From positions 62,001 to 126,000 of the forward strand of contig NZ_KB900726.1 of the NCBI RefSeq assembly GCF_000379185.1: a DNA stretch of 64,000 bases. Reading direction: 5' to 3'. The position numbers were made by a program, and so were the translations under genes. Shown here one piece after another: positions 51,569 through 60,581 of the stretch (position 1 is its first letter; each line of letters opens with the position of its first letter). The notes under the pieces are model-generated. The model ran no database searches. It saw only the letters and a list, made by a program, of their open reading frames with translations, and was not told the origin of the DNA. The stretch is from Capnocytophaga cynodegmi DSM 19736 (GTDB lineage: Bacteria; Bacteroidota; Bacteroidia; Flavobacteriales; Flavobacteriaceae).

Positions 51569-54370
51569 TTATATATTCTTTTTGGCATTGGCGTTGCGGT
51601 CGAAAACCATTGCGATAGCCTCTGCGTGACGTTTTCTATCGCGTGTGTAACTTCCGGAAGCTGGTGCCGAATATACCGTGTTTGATGCCAAACGCCAGTT
51701 CACAAAGTCGAAAAACATCAACATATATCCGTAAGCTCCCATATTTTTAGGCTCTTCTTGTGCCCAAACAAAATCATCTGCGTTTTTATATTTTCCTAAA
51801 ACGGCTTTGATTTGCTCGGTAGGAAGCGGGAATAACTGCTCAATGCGAACAAAAGCTACATCATCGCGACCTAATTTTTCACGTTCGGCATAAAGGTCGT
51901 AATAAAAGCGTCCTGAACAGAAAACTACCGATTTCACTTTGGAAGCATCGGCGATTGGGTCGTCAATAACTTCTTGGAATTGCCCATTTGCCAAATCATC
52001 AATCGTAGAAACGACTTGTGGGTGGCGAAGTAAGCTCTTTGGTGTGAAAACTACGAGCGGTTTGCGGAAATTAGTTTTCATTTGTCTTCTTAACAAGTGA
52101 AAGAAATTCGCCGGTGTGGTACAATTTGCTACATACATATTTTTGTCCGAGCATAATTGCAAATAACGTTCGATACGTGCCGAAGAGTGTTCCGAACCTT
52201 GCCCCTCATATCCGTGAGGTAGTAAAATTACGACACCATCTTGGGTTTTCCATTTATCTTCTCCGCAAGAAATGTACTGGTCGAGCATAATTTGAGCCCC
52301 ATTAGAGAAATCTCCAAACTGAGCTTCCCAAATTGTTAGCGTATTTGGGCTTGCCATTGCGTAACCATACTCATAACCTAACACACCATACTCTGAAAGT
52401 AAGGAATTATAGACATAAAAGTTTCCTTTTGCGTGTTTCTCGTGCTGCTTTAGGGCTTTGAGTGGCGTTATTTCTTCTTCTGTATCTTCGGTTTTTACCA
52501 CTGCGTGGCGATGTGAGAATGTTCCTCGCTGAACGTCCTGACCTGTTAGCCGAACATTGAAACCTTCAGAAAGAAGTGTAGCAAAAGCTAAATGCTCAGC
52601 AGTACCCCAATCGATAGTATCCTTTTCAAAGAAACCTTCTTTGCGGTCGGCAATAATTTTTTTGATTTTGCTGATGAATTTCTTGTCGGAAGGTAACTCA
52701 GTGATGATTTTTGCTATCTCAACTAAGGTGTCTTTGTCGAAAGAAGTGTCTACTTTTTCCAACATTTTCTTGCGTGATGCGATTTCAAAGCCTTTCCATA
52801 CATCTTGCATAAAAGGTTTGATGATGGTTAATTCTTCTTTTCGCGAGGATTCCAAATGGTTGTCCAGTACTGATTTATATTCATTCTCTATTTGCGCAAC
52901 ATAATCCGAAGTAACGATATTTTCTTCGATTAATCGTTTCGCATAGATGTTTCTTGGGTTTTCGTGTTTTCCTATGGTTTTGTAAAGTACGGGTTGAGTA
53001 AAACGAGGCTCGTCACCTTCGTTATGTCCGTACTTACGATAGCCCAGTAGGTCTATAAATATGTCTCTTCCAAACTCTTGACGGAAATCTAATGCCAAAA
53101 GAAAAGCGTGAACTACCGCTTCGGCGTCATCAGAGTTTACGTGTAGGACAGGAGAAGAATTAACTTTCGCAATATCCGTACAATATGTTGATGAGCGTGA
53201 ATCGGTATAGTTTGTAGTGAAACCAACTTGGTTATTTATCACGATATGAATAGTACCTCCTGTCTTAAATCCGTTAAGCTGACACATTTGTGTGATTTCA
53301 TATACGACACCTTGTCCTGACACTGCGGCATCACCGTGAATAGCGATGGGAAGTGCTTTTTTGATGTCGCTTGGAAAGAAATTATCTTGCTTGGCTCGGG
53401 TAATTCCTTCAATAACAGCCCCAACAGTTTCCAGATGTGAAGGGTTAGGAGCCAAATTCAGGTTGATTTTTTTTCCTGATTGGGTAATTCTTTCGGAAGT
53501 AATTCCTAAGTGATACTTTACGTCGCCATCGAAATTATCTTCCATTTCGTAATCTTTTCCATCAAACTCAGAAAAAATATCTTGTGGGTTTTTGTTGAAA
53601 ACATTTGCCAAAACATTTAATCTTCCTCGGTGAGCCATTCCCAAAACTAAGTGTTCTACTCCTTTTTCAGCGGCACGTTCCACGATAAAGTCCAAACCAG
53701 CTACGAAAGCGTCGTTCCCTTCCAACGAAAAACGCTTCTGACCTACGTATTTCGTATGCAAAAAGTTCTCGAATGAAGTGGCTTCGTTAAGTTTTTTCAG
53801 AATTTGGATTTTTTCTTCCTTTGAGAATTGCGGTTTATTGGCATTTTTAAATATTTTATTCTCAATCCATTGCCGAATTTCGGATTCACGTACGTACGAA
53901 TACTCAACACCTACCGAATTGCAGTAAATATCTTTCAATGTATTGATAATGTTTCGCAAAGATGTTGGCTGTAATCCGATTTCTTTGGCAGAATCGAAAA
54001 TAGTTTCCAAATCTGAATTTGAAAGTCCGTAGTTTTCGATATTTAAGTTCGGAATGTATGCTTCACGTTCGCGGATAGGATTAATTTTGGTAAACAAGTG
54101 ACCATACGTTCTGTAACCATTAATCAGGTTTAGTACTTTGAACTCCTTTTGAAGTTTTTCCGAAGCTACATTGTTGCCCGAATCCACCTTTTGAGCCATT
54201 ACCTGAACCGTTTCGTCGTACGATTCGCCATAGTTTTCTCGTGCAAAATCAAATCCTTGGAAGAAAGCTCTCCAACTTGCTTCAACTGAGTCAGGATTTT
54301 CTAAATATTTTTCGTACAAATCTCCAAAATAAGCTGTACTTGCGGCATTCAAAAAAGAATATTTATCCAT
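51569..54370 (-). CDS. sucA: 2-oxoglutarate dehydrogenase E1 component
   Basis: A 933-residue thiamin-diphosphate enzyme from the preferred start (MDKYSFLNAASTAYFGDLYE). It has the E1 N-terminal targeting helix, GLDFIVERAAEKGVEHLVLGMAHRGRLNVL, the HGDAAVSGQGVVYE segment, and the central HSSARIERYLQLC and FTPKSLLRHP motifs. It decarboxylates 2-oxoglutarate in the TCA cycle. An upstream extension of 29 codons is rejected because the -7 element (54402-54409) lies within it. Confidence 0.95.
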   Translation of the reverse strand: MDKYSFLNAASTAYFGDLYEKYLENPDSVEASWRAFFQGFDFARENYGESYDETVQVMAQKVDSGNNVASEKLQKEFKVLNLINGYRTYGHLFTKINPIREREAYIPNLNIENYGLSNSDLETIFDSAKEIGLQPTSLRNIINTLKDIYCNSVGVEYSYVRESEIRQWIENKIFKNANKPQFSKEEKIQILKKLNEATSFENFLHTKYVGQKRFSLEGNDAFVAGLDFIVERAAEKGVEHLVLGMAHRGRLNVLANVFNKNPQDIFSEFDGKDYEMEDNFDGDVKYHLGITSERITQSGKKINLNLAPNPSHLETVGAVIEGITRAKQDNFFPSDIKKALPIAIHGDAAVSGQGVVYEITQMCQLNGFKTGGTIHIVINNQVGFTTNYTDSRSSTYCTDIAKVNSSPVLHVNSDDAEAVVHAFLLALDFRQEFGRDIFIDLLGYRKYGHNEGDEPRFTQPVLYKTIGKHENPRNIYAKRLIEENIVTSDYVAQIENEYKSVLDNHLESSRKEELTIIKPFMQDVWKGFEIASRKKMLEKVDTSFDKDTLVEIAKIITELPSDKKFISKIKKIIADRKEGFFEKDTIDWGTAEHLAFATLLSEGFNVRLTGQDVQRGTFSHRHAVVKTEDTEEEITPLKALKQHEKHAKGNFYVYNSLLSEYGVLGYEYGYAMASPNTLTIWEAQFGDFSNGAQIMLDQYISCGEDKWKTQDGVVILLPHGYEGQGSEHSSARIERYLQLCSDKNMYVANCTTPANFFHLLRRQMKTNFRKPLVVFTPKSLLRHPQVVSTIDDLANGQFQEVIDDPIADASKVKSVVFCSGRFYYDLYAEREKLGRDDVAFVRIEQLFPLPTEQIKAVLGKYKNADDFVWAQEEPKNMGAYGYMLMFFDFVNWRLASNTVYSAPASGSYTRDRKRHAEAIAMVFDRNANAKKNI

Positions 54371-54401
54371 AATGAAAAAATGTTGTTCAAATAAGTAACG
54401 A

Positions 54402-54409
54402 CAAAGATA
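54402..54409 (-). promoter_or_regulatory. -7 element of sucA
   Basis: TATCTTTG on the minus strand, 32 bp before the sucA start. Confidence 0.55.
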
Positions 54410-54653
54410 TAATTTAGTTTTGGATTTTCTATTCTTTTGAAATTTTTTTAGGGGCATATTTACATCATTTTGTGAAAAGTAAAAAGGATTAATTGATTAA
54501 TTATTTGATAATCATAATTTTAAATTCTTTTTAAAGTGTATTGTTGGATTTCATTTTCTTGCTTTTTCTTTCTTTTTCTTTCAAAATTAAAAAATTACCC
54601 AAAGTGTTGTATTTAGCTTTTTGGAGAACCAAAAATGTAAAAAAATTTGTTTA

Positions 54654-54685
54654 TTTGATTTTTAAATTATACCTTGCCACCTTTG
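54654..54685 (+). promoter_or_regulatory. Probable promoter of the START-like gene
   Basis: TTTG (54654-54657), 20 bp, CACCTTTG (54678-54685); the -7 has C in place of the first T. Confidence 0.45.
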
Positions 54686-54704
54686 AAATTTTATCTACGC
54701 AATT

Positions 54705-55088
54705 ATGCAAAACAAAGTAAAGTACGAGTTAGAATTTGCGATTCACGCATCTCCTCAAATGTTGTATCAATACATTTCGTCTCCCTCTGGATTATCGGAG
54801 TGGTATGCGGATAATGTGAATTTGAAAGAGGAGATATATACTTTTATTTGGAGTGATACTGAGGAAAAGGCAAAGTTGCTCCGGAAAAAATTAGATGAAT
54901 CAATAAAATTCAGATGGCTCGGCAGTGGAAATGATACTTACTTTGAAATGAAAATCGTTGTTGATGAAATTACTGAAGATGTGTCGTTAGTGATTGTGGA
55001 TTTCGCAAGTCCTGAAGATTTGGAAGAATCCAAAATGCTGTGGGAAAACCAAGTAGCGGAACTAAAACACGTATTAGGTTCGGTTTAA
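54705..55088 (+). CDS. START-like (SRPBCC superfamily) domain protein
   Basis: The 127-residue protein begins KYELEFAIHASPQMLYQYISSPSGLSEWYAD, as in the START-like/AHSA1 group of the SRPBCC superfamily, with FKVDEI-like strands and a C-terminal long helix (DLEESKMLWENQVAELKHVL). These bind hydrophobic ligands in a deep pocket; the ligand is unknown. Cytoplasmic. It precedes the aminotransferase gene by 17 bp, so the two likely form an operon. Confidence 0.87.
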   Translation: MQNKVKYELEFAIHASPQMLYQYISSPSGLSEWYADNVNLKEEIYTFIWSDTEEKAKLLRKKLDESIKFRWLGSGNDTYFEMKIVVDEITEDVSLVIVDFASPEDLEESKMLWENQVAELKHVLGSV

Positions 55089-55105
55089 AATTAAGATAGA
55101 AGTTA

Positions 55106-55966
55106 ATGAAAATAAATTATAACGGAAAGCTTCTGGCTACCGACGATGCCTTTTTGTCCACTGAAAACAGAGCTTTCAAATATGGTGATGCTGTTTTTGA
55201 CACTTTAAAATATACAAATCAACAAATACTTTTTTGGGAGGAACACTATTTACGTTTAATGGCAGGAATGCGTATTCTTCGTATGGAAATCCCAATGTCT
55301 TTTACATTAGAATTTTTAGAAGAAGAAATCCTTAAAACTATCAATGTTAATGATTTAGTAAGTTCGCCTGTTCGTGTTCGTATCACAGTTTTTCGCAAAG
55401 ATGGAGGTTTGTATACACCTAAAACTAATGAAATAGATTATCTTATTGAAGTTCAGAGACTTGATTCTTACTTTTTTGAGATTAATGAAAATCAGTATGA
55501 GGTGGAACTTTTTAAAGATTTTTATGTTCAACCTGATTTGTTGGCAAATGTGAAGCATACAAATCGTTTGGTTAATATTATAGGAAGTGTTTTTGCCAAA
55601 GAAAATGATTACCAAAATTGCATCTTGCTGAATTCTAATAAGAATGTTGTAGGAGCTTTAAATGGAAATTTGTTTTTAGTGGAAGGAAAAACTTTAAAAA
55701 CACCTTTGCTTACCGATGGCTGTTTGAATGGAATTACGCGTAAAGTTCTACTAAATATGCTCAAAAAAACTTCTGATTTTGAATTGGTTGAAACTTCAAT
55801 ATCTCCCTTTGAACTTCAAAAAGCAGACGAATTATTCATAACAAATAGTATCGTTGGTATTCAGCCAATTACAAAATATCGCAAAAAGGAATATACTAAT
55901 GTGATTGCTAAAAATTTGGTAGGAAAACTCAATACAGTGGCTCGTTTTGGAATGGATAAAAAATAA
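55106..55966 (+). CDS. Aminotransferase class IV (PLP-dependent)
   Basis: A 286-residue fold-type IV PLP enzyme. The PLP Lys is expected in NVKHTNRLVN (about residue 153), and DGCLNGITRKVLL binds the phosphate. Usual E-x-x-x-N-F is altered to GALNGNLFLV, so the canonical Glu appears to be missing at that place. Related to branched-chain aminotransferase and 4-amino-4-deoxychorismate lyase (PabC); the sequence does not decide which. It is likely translated with the START-like gene. Confidence 0.87.
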   Translation: MKINYNGKLLATDDAFLSTENRAFKYGDAVFDTLKYTNQQILFWEEHYLRLMAGMRILRMEIPMSFTLEFLEEEILKTINVNDLVSSPVRVRITVFRKDGGLYTPKTNEIDYLIEVQRLDSYFFEINENQYEVELFKDFYVQPDLLANVKHTNRLVNIIGSVFAKENDYQNCILLNSNKNVVGALNGNLFLVEGKTLKTPLLTDGCLNGITRKVLLNMLKKTSDFELVETSISPFELQKADELFITNSIVGIQPITKYRKKEYTNVIAKNLVGKLNTVARFGMDKK

Positions 55967-56015
55967 TTTATAATTGTTCTAAAATTCAGAGAGATTCTAA
56001 CTCGCTAAAAAATAA

Positions 56016-56023
56016 TATCTTTG
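56016..56023 (+). promoter_or_regulatory. -7 element of rimO
   Basis: TATCTTTG 27 bp before the start of rimO. Confidence 0.55.
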
Positions 56024-56049
56024 TCGCCTGAAAATTCGATTTTGAGAAG

Positions 56050-57351
56050 ATGAGAACCAAGTCAATAAAGAAAAATGTTATCAATGTAGTTACTCTGGGG
56101 TGTTCCAAAAATGTGTATGATAGTGAGGTTTTAATGGGGCAACTAAAAGCAGGAGGTAAAGATGTTGTTCACGAAAAAGAAGGTAATATCGTGGTTATCA
56201 ATACCTGTGGTTTTATCAATAATGCCAAAGAGGAAAGCATTAATACTATTTTAGATTATGTAAACAAGAAAGAAGAAGGTTTGGTTGATAAGGTTTATGT
56301 AATGGGGTGTTTGAGTGAGCGTTACAAGCCTGATTTGGAAAAAGAAATCCCTGATGTTGACCAATATTTTGGAACTACTGAACTCCCCGCCTTGCTGAAA
56401 GTTTTGGGAGCGGATTACAAGCACGAGCTTATTGGTGAGCGACTTACAACAACGCCTAAAAACTATGCTTACCTAAAAATAGCTGAAGGTTGCGATCGTC
56501 CTTGTAGTTTTTGTGCTATTCCGCTGATGCGTGGAAGCCACCGAAGTACCCCCATTGAAGATTTAGTTACCGAAGCTGAAAAATTGGCTGCAAAAGGAGT
56601 CAAGGAATTGATTTTGATAGCTCAAGATTTAACATATTATGGATTAGATCTTTATAAAGAAAGAAAATTAGCCGATTTGTTACGTGAGCTTGTAAAGATA
56701 GAAGGGATTGAGTGGATTCGATTGCATTATGCTTTCCCAACAGGTTTCCCGATGGACGTTATCGAAGTGATGAAAGAGGAACCAAAAGTTTGTAATTATT
56801 TGGACATTCCTTTGCAACACATTTCAGATTCTATTCTGAAAAGTATGAGACGTGGAACAACTCGGGAGAAAACGATAAAATTACTCAAAAATTTTCGAGA
56901 AAAATTACCAGAAATGGCGATTCGAACTACTTTGATTGTTGGCTATCCTGGTGAAAATGAAGAGGATTTCAATACTCTCAAAGAATTTGTAAAAGAAATG
57001 CGATTCGACCGATTGGGTTGTTTTACTTACAGCCACGAGGAGAATACACACGCCTATAATTTGGTCGATGATATTCCCGAAGAAGTGAAAATAGCTCGAG
57101 CTAATGAAATAATGGAAATTCAGTCTCAGATTTCGTGGGAACTCAATCAAGAGAAAATTGGTAAAACATTCCGTTGTCTTATCGACCGCAAAGAAGGAAA
57201 TTATTTCATAGGACGCACTGAATATGATTCTCCTGATGTTGATAATGAGGTACTTATTGATGCTAAGAGGTTTTATGTGAAAACAGGTGAATTTGTTAAT
57301 GTAAAAGTTATCGATGCAGCAGATTATGATTTGTATGCCGAACCTGTGTAA
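56050..57351 (+). CDS. rimO: Ribosomal protein S12 methylthiotransferase RimO
   Basis: The 433-residue radical SAM methylthiotransferase has the N-terminal UPF0004 domain with Fe-S Cys residues (GCSKNVYDSE, INTCGF, GCLSERY), the radical SAM CDRPCSFC motif and a C-terminal TRAM domain. RimO adds a methylthio group to the conserved Asp of ribosomal protein S12. Normal length; own promoter. Confidence 0.95.
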   Translation: MRTKSIKKNVINVVTLGCSKNVYDSEVLMGQLKAGGKDVVHEKEGNIVVINTCGFINNAKEESINTILDYVNKKEEGLVDKVYVMGCLSERYKPDLEKEIPDVDQYFGTTELPALLKVLGADYKHELIGERLTTTPKNYAYLKIAEGCDRPCSFCAIPLMRGSHRSTPIEDLVTEAEKLAAKGVKELILIAQDLTYYGLDLYKERKLADLLRELVKIEGIEWIRLHYAFPTGFPMDVIEVMKEEPKVCNYLDIPLQHISDSILKSMRRGTTREKTIKLLKNFREKLPEMAIRTTLIVGYPGENEEDFNTLKEFVKEMRFDRLGCFTYSHEENTHAYNLVDDIPEEVKIARANEIMEIQSQISWELNQEKIGKTFRCLIDRKEGNYFIGRTEYDSPDVDNEVLIDAKRFYVKTGEFVNVKVIDAADYDLYAEPV

Positions 57352-57394
57352 AACTTTTAACTTAATCAAAACATAATATTTCAAGATAAATATT

Positions 57395-57402
57395 TACTTT
57401 TG
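57395..57402 (+). promoter_or_regulatory. -7 element of the DUF3127-aat unit
   Basis: TACTTTTG 25 bp before the DUF3127 start. Confidence 0.55.
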
Positions 57403-57426
57403 CAAAATATATAAAGATACATTGAG

Positions 57427-57915
57427 ATGGATTTACAAGGACGTATAAAGTTAATATCAGATATTCAGAGTTTTGGAACGAATGGTTTTCAGAAGAGAGA
57501 AGTAGTTATTACCACAGAAGAACAATATCCTCAGCACGTTATATTCGAATTTACACAAGAAAAATGTGCATTATTAGATTCCTTTCGTGTGGGACAATTG
57601 GTGAAAATCAGTTTTAACGTTCGTGGACGTGAATGGATAAATCCGCAAGGAGAAGCTAAGTACTTCAATTCATTGCAAGGTTGGCGTATTGAGAATATGG
57701 AAATGGCTCAACAACAGGCATATCAACAGCCTTATCAGCAACAATCATATCCTAATCCCCAATATCAACAACCCTATCAAGGGCAACCTTATCAGCAATC
57801 TAATTATGGAGGACAGCAATTTGCTAATCAAACACCTCCTCCAATGCCTCCGCAAGGTGGTTTTGAAACTACACAAACTACAAATTCCGAGGACTTCGAC
57901 GATTTACCTTTCTAA
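57427..57915 (+). CDS. DUF3127 OB-like protein with Gln/Tyr/Pro-rich tail
   Basis: The 162-residue protein has an N-terminal DUF3127 domain (about 1-95; RIKLISDIQSFGTNGFQKREVVI, FNVRGREW), probably OB-fold-like, and a C-terminal Q/Y/P-rich low-complexity tail (about 96-150) ending in an acidic EDFDDLPF, similar in layout to single-stranded DNA-binding proteins. Binding to single-stranded DNA or to SSB partners is a guess from this layout. aat starts 3 bp downstream. Confidence 0.85.
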   Translation: MDLQGRIKLISDIQSFGTNGFQKREVVITTEEQYPQHVIFEFTQEKCALLDSFRVGQLVKISFNVRGREWINPQGEAKYFNSLQGWRIENMEMAQQQAYQQPYQQQSYPNPQYQQPYQGQPYQQSNYGGQQFANQTPPPMPPQGGFETTQTTNSEDFDDLPF

Positions 57916-57918
57916 AAG

Positions 57919-58563
57919 TTGATTTTTTTAGAAGAAAATATGCCTTTTCCTTCTCCCGAAATTGCTTCGGAAGAAGGAATTGTTGCTTATGGCTATGATT
58001 TAACTCCAGAACGTTTGCTTGAAGCCTATCAGAATGGAATTTTTCCTTGGTACAATGAAGAAGAACCTGTTTTATGGTGGTCACCAAATCCAAGATTTGT
58101 TCTTTTTCCTGAAAAGTTACACATCTCCAAAAATATCAAAAAATTACTTCGAAAGAATATTTATCAAGTAACTTATAATCAAAGTTTTGAAGAAGTTATC
58201 ATAAATTGTGCTTCTATCCCTCGAAAAGACCAAGATGGTACGTGGATTCACCCTGAAATGATAGTCACTTACACTCAACTACATCAATTAGGTTATGCTC
58301 ACTCAGTCGAAGTTTGGTATGAAAATCAGTTGGTTGGAGGGCTTTATGGAATCAAAATGGGAAATATTTTCTGTGGAGAAAGTATGTTCAGTAAAGAAAG
58401 TAATGCTTCACAAGTAGGATTTATCACTTTTTTGCAACAGCACCCTGAAATTAAGTTAGTTGATTGTCAGGTTTATAGTGAATATTTAGAAAAACTCGGT
58501 GCTGAAGAAATACCTCGAACACAATTTCTGGAAATAATCAGAAAGAATAAAGTTTCTCTCTGA
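57919..58563 (+). CDS. aat: Leucyl/phenylalanyl-tRNA--protein transferase, TTG start
   Basis: A 214-residue Aat: FPSPEIASEEGIVAYGYDLTPERLLEAY, GIFPWYNE, WWSPNPRFVLFP, and GGLYGIKMGNIFCGESMFS are family hallmarks. It transfers Leu or Phe to N-terminal Arg/Lys of proteins for N-end-rule degradation. The start is the TTG at 57919 (M)IFLEENMPFP, which aligns with the family; an ATG at 57940 is the alternative. It begins 3 bp after DUF3127 and overlaps the convergent gene by 26 bp. Confidence 0.94.
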   Translation: MIFLEENMPFPSPEIASEEGIVAYGYDLTPERLLEAYQNGIFPWYNEEEPVLWWSPNPRFVLFPEKLHISKNIKKLLRKNIYQVTYNQSFEEVIINCASIPRKDQDGTWIHPEMIVTYTQLHQLGYAHSVEVWYENQLVGGLYGIKMGNIFCGESMFSKESNASQVGFITFLQQHPEIKLVDCQVYSEYLEKLGAEEIPRTQFLEIIRKNKVSL

Positions 58564-59599
58564 TTCTTACAAGTGCATCAATAGCCTTTTGGTGGTTGGG
58601 AGTTTCAGGCAGAGTAGAGGTGACATATAATTGTTCGATTTCTTCCAAAAGTGTTTCTGCCATCAAAAGAATTTCATCATAACTCTTTTCTCCTGCTTTT
58701 ATCGAAAGTAATTCAGAACGATTGGTTACACGCACATTAAGCGTTCCTGTTTCAAAAATGCACTTTGCAGATTGTAATAACCGAATGGTATGCATCATAT
58801 TTTTGCTATCATAGTTTTTGCCGTGTTGCTCGTTAGTTAGGTAACGTTCTTGGTTGCGTTGTTCAACCCATTCCCAGTATTCTTTATATTTTTTGCAGTA
58901 GGAGGAATAACCTTCTGAATTACAATATATATAAGCGATAGGAGCTTTTTCTTTAGGTACGGAAGAAAGTAATAATTCATTCGAATTTTCCTTCTTCAAG
59001 ATGCCTTTATAATGTAATTTGGAGGAATCATCGTAAAAAAGAGCATAAATGTTTTTTAAATGTGAAATAGCTACCAGTCCACATAGCTCTTGGATTTTGT
59101 TTTGTTCTTGTAGCCATTGGTTAAGCGAAATGCTGGGATATCCGCTGAGTACGTAGCAAAAATCAAGTAGACTTTTGCGTTGTGCGTCCATAGGGTTCAC
59201 TATCTTTTTGTTTAGTCCTCTGGCTTTCTTAATTTGGTTTTGTGCATATCCTACAATGGTATCTTTGCAGAGTTTGGATAAGAAATCTTGCACCATAAAG
59301 GCGTTCATAATAGGGTGTTTGTAAAGAATACAATCGTCGGGAGAGGCCAAAAGTTCCAAGATATTAGGATTGTTTTTCAACAATAGTTTCACAAATCTAC
59401 CAAGTTCATAATAAACAACATCATTGGTTGAATTACTAATTTGCGGAATATAATTCAGTCCGTAAAAATCCTTTTTAGGAAGGTAGAAAACTCCTTTGAT
59501 ATCAGTGTCAGAAGTTGGCGTATCTAACCCAAAGGCTTTACTTCCTGCAATAGCTTCAAAGAGTATGAGATTATTGTCTTTCAGATAATTTATGTCCAT
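58538..59599 (-). CDS. RlaP-type nucleotidyltransferase (DNA polymerase beta superfamily), 353 aa
   Basis: The 353-residue protein has the polymerase-beta-like nucleotidyltransferase motif GSKAFGLDTPTSDTDIKGV with the metal-binding D-x-D. The long helical C-terminal part (RYLTNEQHGKNYDSKNMMHTIRLL) is as in the YcgL/RlaP family, associated with RNA repair or tRNA-like substrates in some bacteria. It is the second of two adjacent related genes, 9 bp after 59609-60364. Its 3' end overlaps aat by 26 bp. Confidence 0.82.
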   Translation of the reverse strand: MDINYLKDNNLILFEAIAGSKAFGLDTPTSDTDIKGVFYLPKKDFYGLNYIPQISNSTNDVVYYELGRFVKLLLKNNPNILELLASPDDCILYKHPIMNAFMVQDFLSKLCKDTIVGYAQNQIKKARGLNKKIVNPMDAQRKSLLDFCYVLSGYPSISLNQWLQEQNKIQELCGLVAISHLKNIYALFYDDSSKLHYKGILKKENSNELLLSSVPKEKAPIAYIYCNSEGYSSYCKKYKEYWEWVEQRNQERYLTNEQHGKNYDSKNMMHTIRLLQSAKCIFETGTLNVRVTNRSELLSIKAGEKSYDEILLMAETLLEEIEQLYVTSTLPETPNHQKAIDALVRIREKLYSF

Positions 59600-59608
59600 A
59601 ATGTATTG

Positions 59609-60364
59609 TTATTGTTTTAAAGTTTCGAGAAAGAATGTATTAAGTTCGTGATGTATTTTTTCACCAGCAGATAGGTTGTTTGCCTTTTGTGAGTTTTCGG
59701 TTAAGGTCTGTATCAAAAAATTAGTAATGAGCTCTTCCTTGGGATGTAAGTAACTTTCATTTTGAGATGCTTTTATGTTCATAATCTCCTGAATTTTAGT
59801 CTGTATATTGGCTGGTGCAATAGTTAGTAGTTGGCTAAAAGCTACAGGAGGGAAGGAGTTTTTCTCTGCAATCCACTTTCCTGCAAGGGCAGTACGTAAT
59901 GCATAGAGGTAGCTTTTGAGTTTTACGTTGTCCTGTTGGCAAACTTGTGAAAAATTTTTACTCATACCGAGATAATGATACATACAAGCGATAGGGGAGA
60001 AGCACTTTTGGGCAAGTGAACGCAATGATTTAATTAGTTGTGGTTTTTCAAAATATATCACAGGGCTGTACAACCATTCGAGCAGAGGAGTATTTGATTT
60101 AGCTAAAAGTAGTAGTGTTTTCTTTAAATCCCACCCACTGCCGTCAAGGTTTTCATCGGTCATAAATTCGATGGTATCAGGCTGTTCCCACAATGATAGA
60201 TAATGTTCTACTTTGCTCTTGTATATGAATCGAATATCAAAATCGCTGTCGGGGGAGGCAAATCCCCAAGCTCGGCTACCCGACTCTACTACGTACAATA
60301 CCTCTACCGAATATTGATGTTCTACTTCTTTTATTTTTTCTAAAATACGATTTTTTACGGTCAT
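59609..60364 (-). CDS. RlaP-type nucleotidyltransferase (DNA polymerase beta superfamily), 251 aa
   Basis: The 251-residue protein carries GSRAWGFASPDSDFDIRFIY, the nucleotidyltransferase signature with D-x-D, and the RlaP-like WEQPDTIEFMTDENLDGSGWD segment. It is a shorter relative of the next gene (58538-59599), 9 bp apart. Own -7 element 60433-60440. No RNA ligase or phosphodiesterase gene of the RNA-repair set is nearby. Confidence 0.84.
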   Translation of the reverse strand: MTVKNRILEKIKEVEHQYSVEVLYVVESGSRAWGFASPDSDFDIRFIYKSKVEHYLSLWEQPDTIEFMTDENLDGSGWDLKKTLLLLAKSNTPLLEWLYSPVIYFEKPQLIKSLRSLAQKCFSPIACMYHYLGMSKNFSQVCQQDNVKLKSYLYALRTALAGKWIAEKNSFPPVAFSQLLTIAPANIQTKIQEIMNIKASQNESYLHPKEELITNFLIQTLTENSQKANNLSAGEKIHHELNTFFLETLKQ

Positions 60365-60432
60365 TGCTTGATATTAAGGTTATAGTAAATGTTTTTTAGT
60401 TTTCTTGACTTAAAGTTGGATAACTCTTTAGG

Positions 60433-60440
60433 CAAAAATA
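60433..60440 (-). promoter_or_regulatory. -7 element of the nucleotidyltransferase pair
   Basis: TATTTTTG on the minus strand, 69 bp before the start; long leader. Confidence 0.5.
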
Positions 60441-60513
60441 CAAATTTTACACATCTGAAAGACAATTAGCAAACTAAAAACGAATTTTGGATTGAAATAT
60501 TTTTTTCAAAAAA

Positions 60514-60544
60514 TTGATTTTGAACCTCATTTTGACTACTTTTG
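60514..60544 (+). promoter_or_regulatory. Promoter of prfA
   Basis: TTG (60514-60516), 20 bp, TACTTTTG (60537-60544), 38 bp before the ATG at 60582. It argues against the longer reading frame beginning at 60492. Confidence 0.65.
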
Positions 60545-60581
60545 CAACCAATTTTCAAAAGAAACTATTCAATTTCAAAAA

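Larger units (their letters stand above)
54371..54704. other. Divergent promoter region between sucA and the START-like gene
   Basis: 334 bp, very AT-rich. It contains the sucA -7 element and a -33/-7 pair for the START-like gene. The middle (about 54480-54600) is T-rich with nothing recognisable. Confidence 0.6.
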
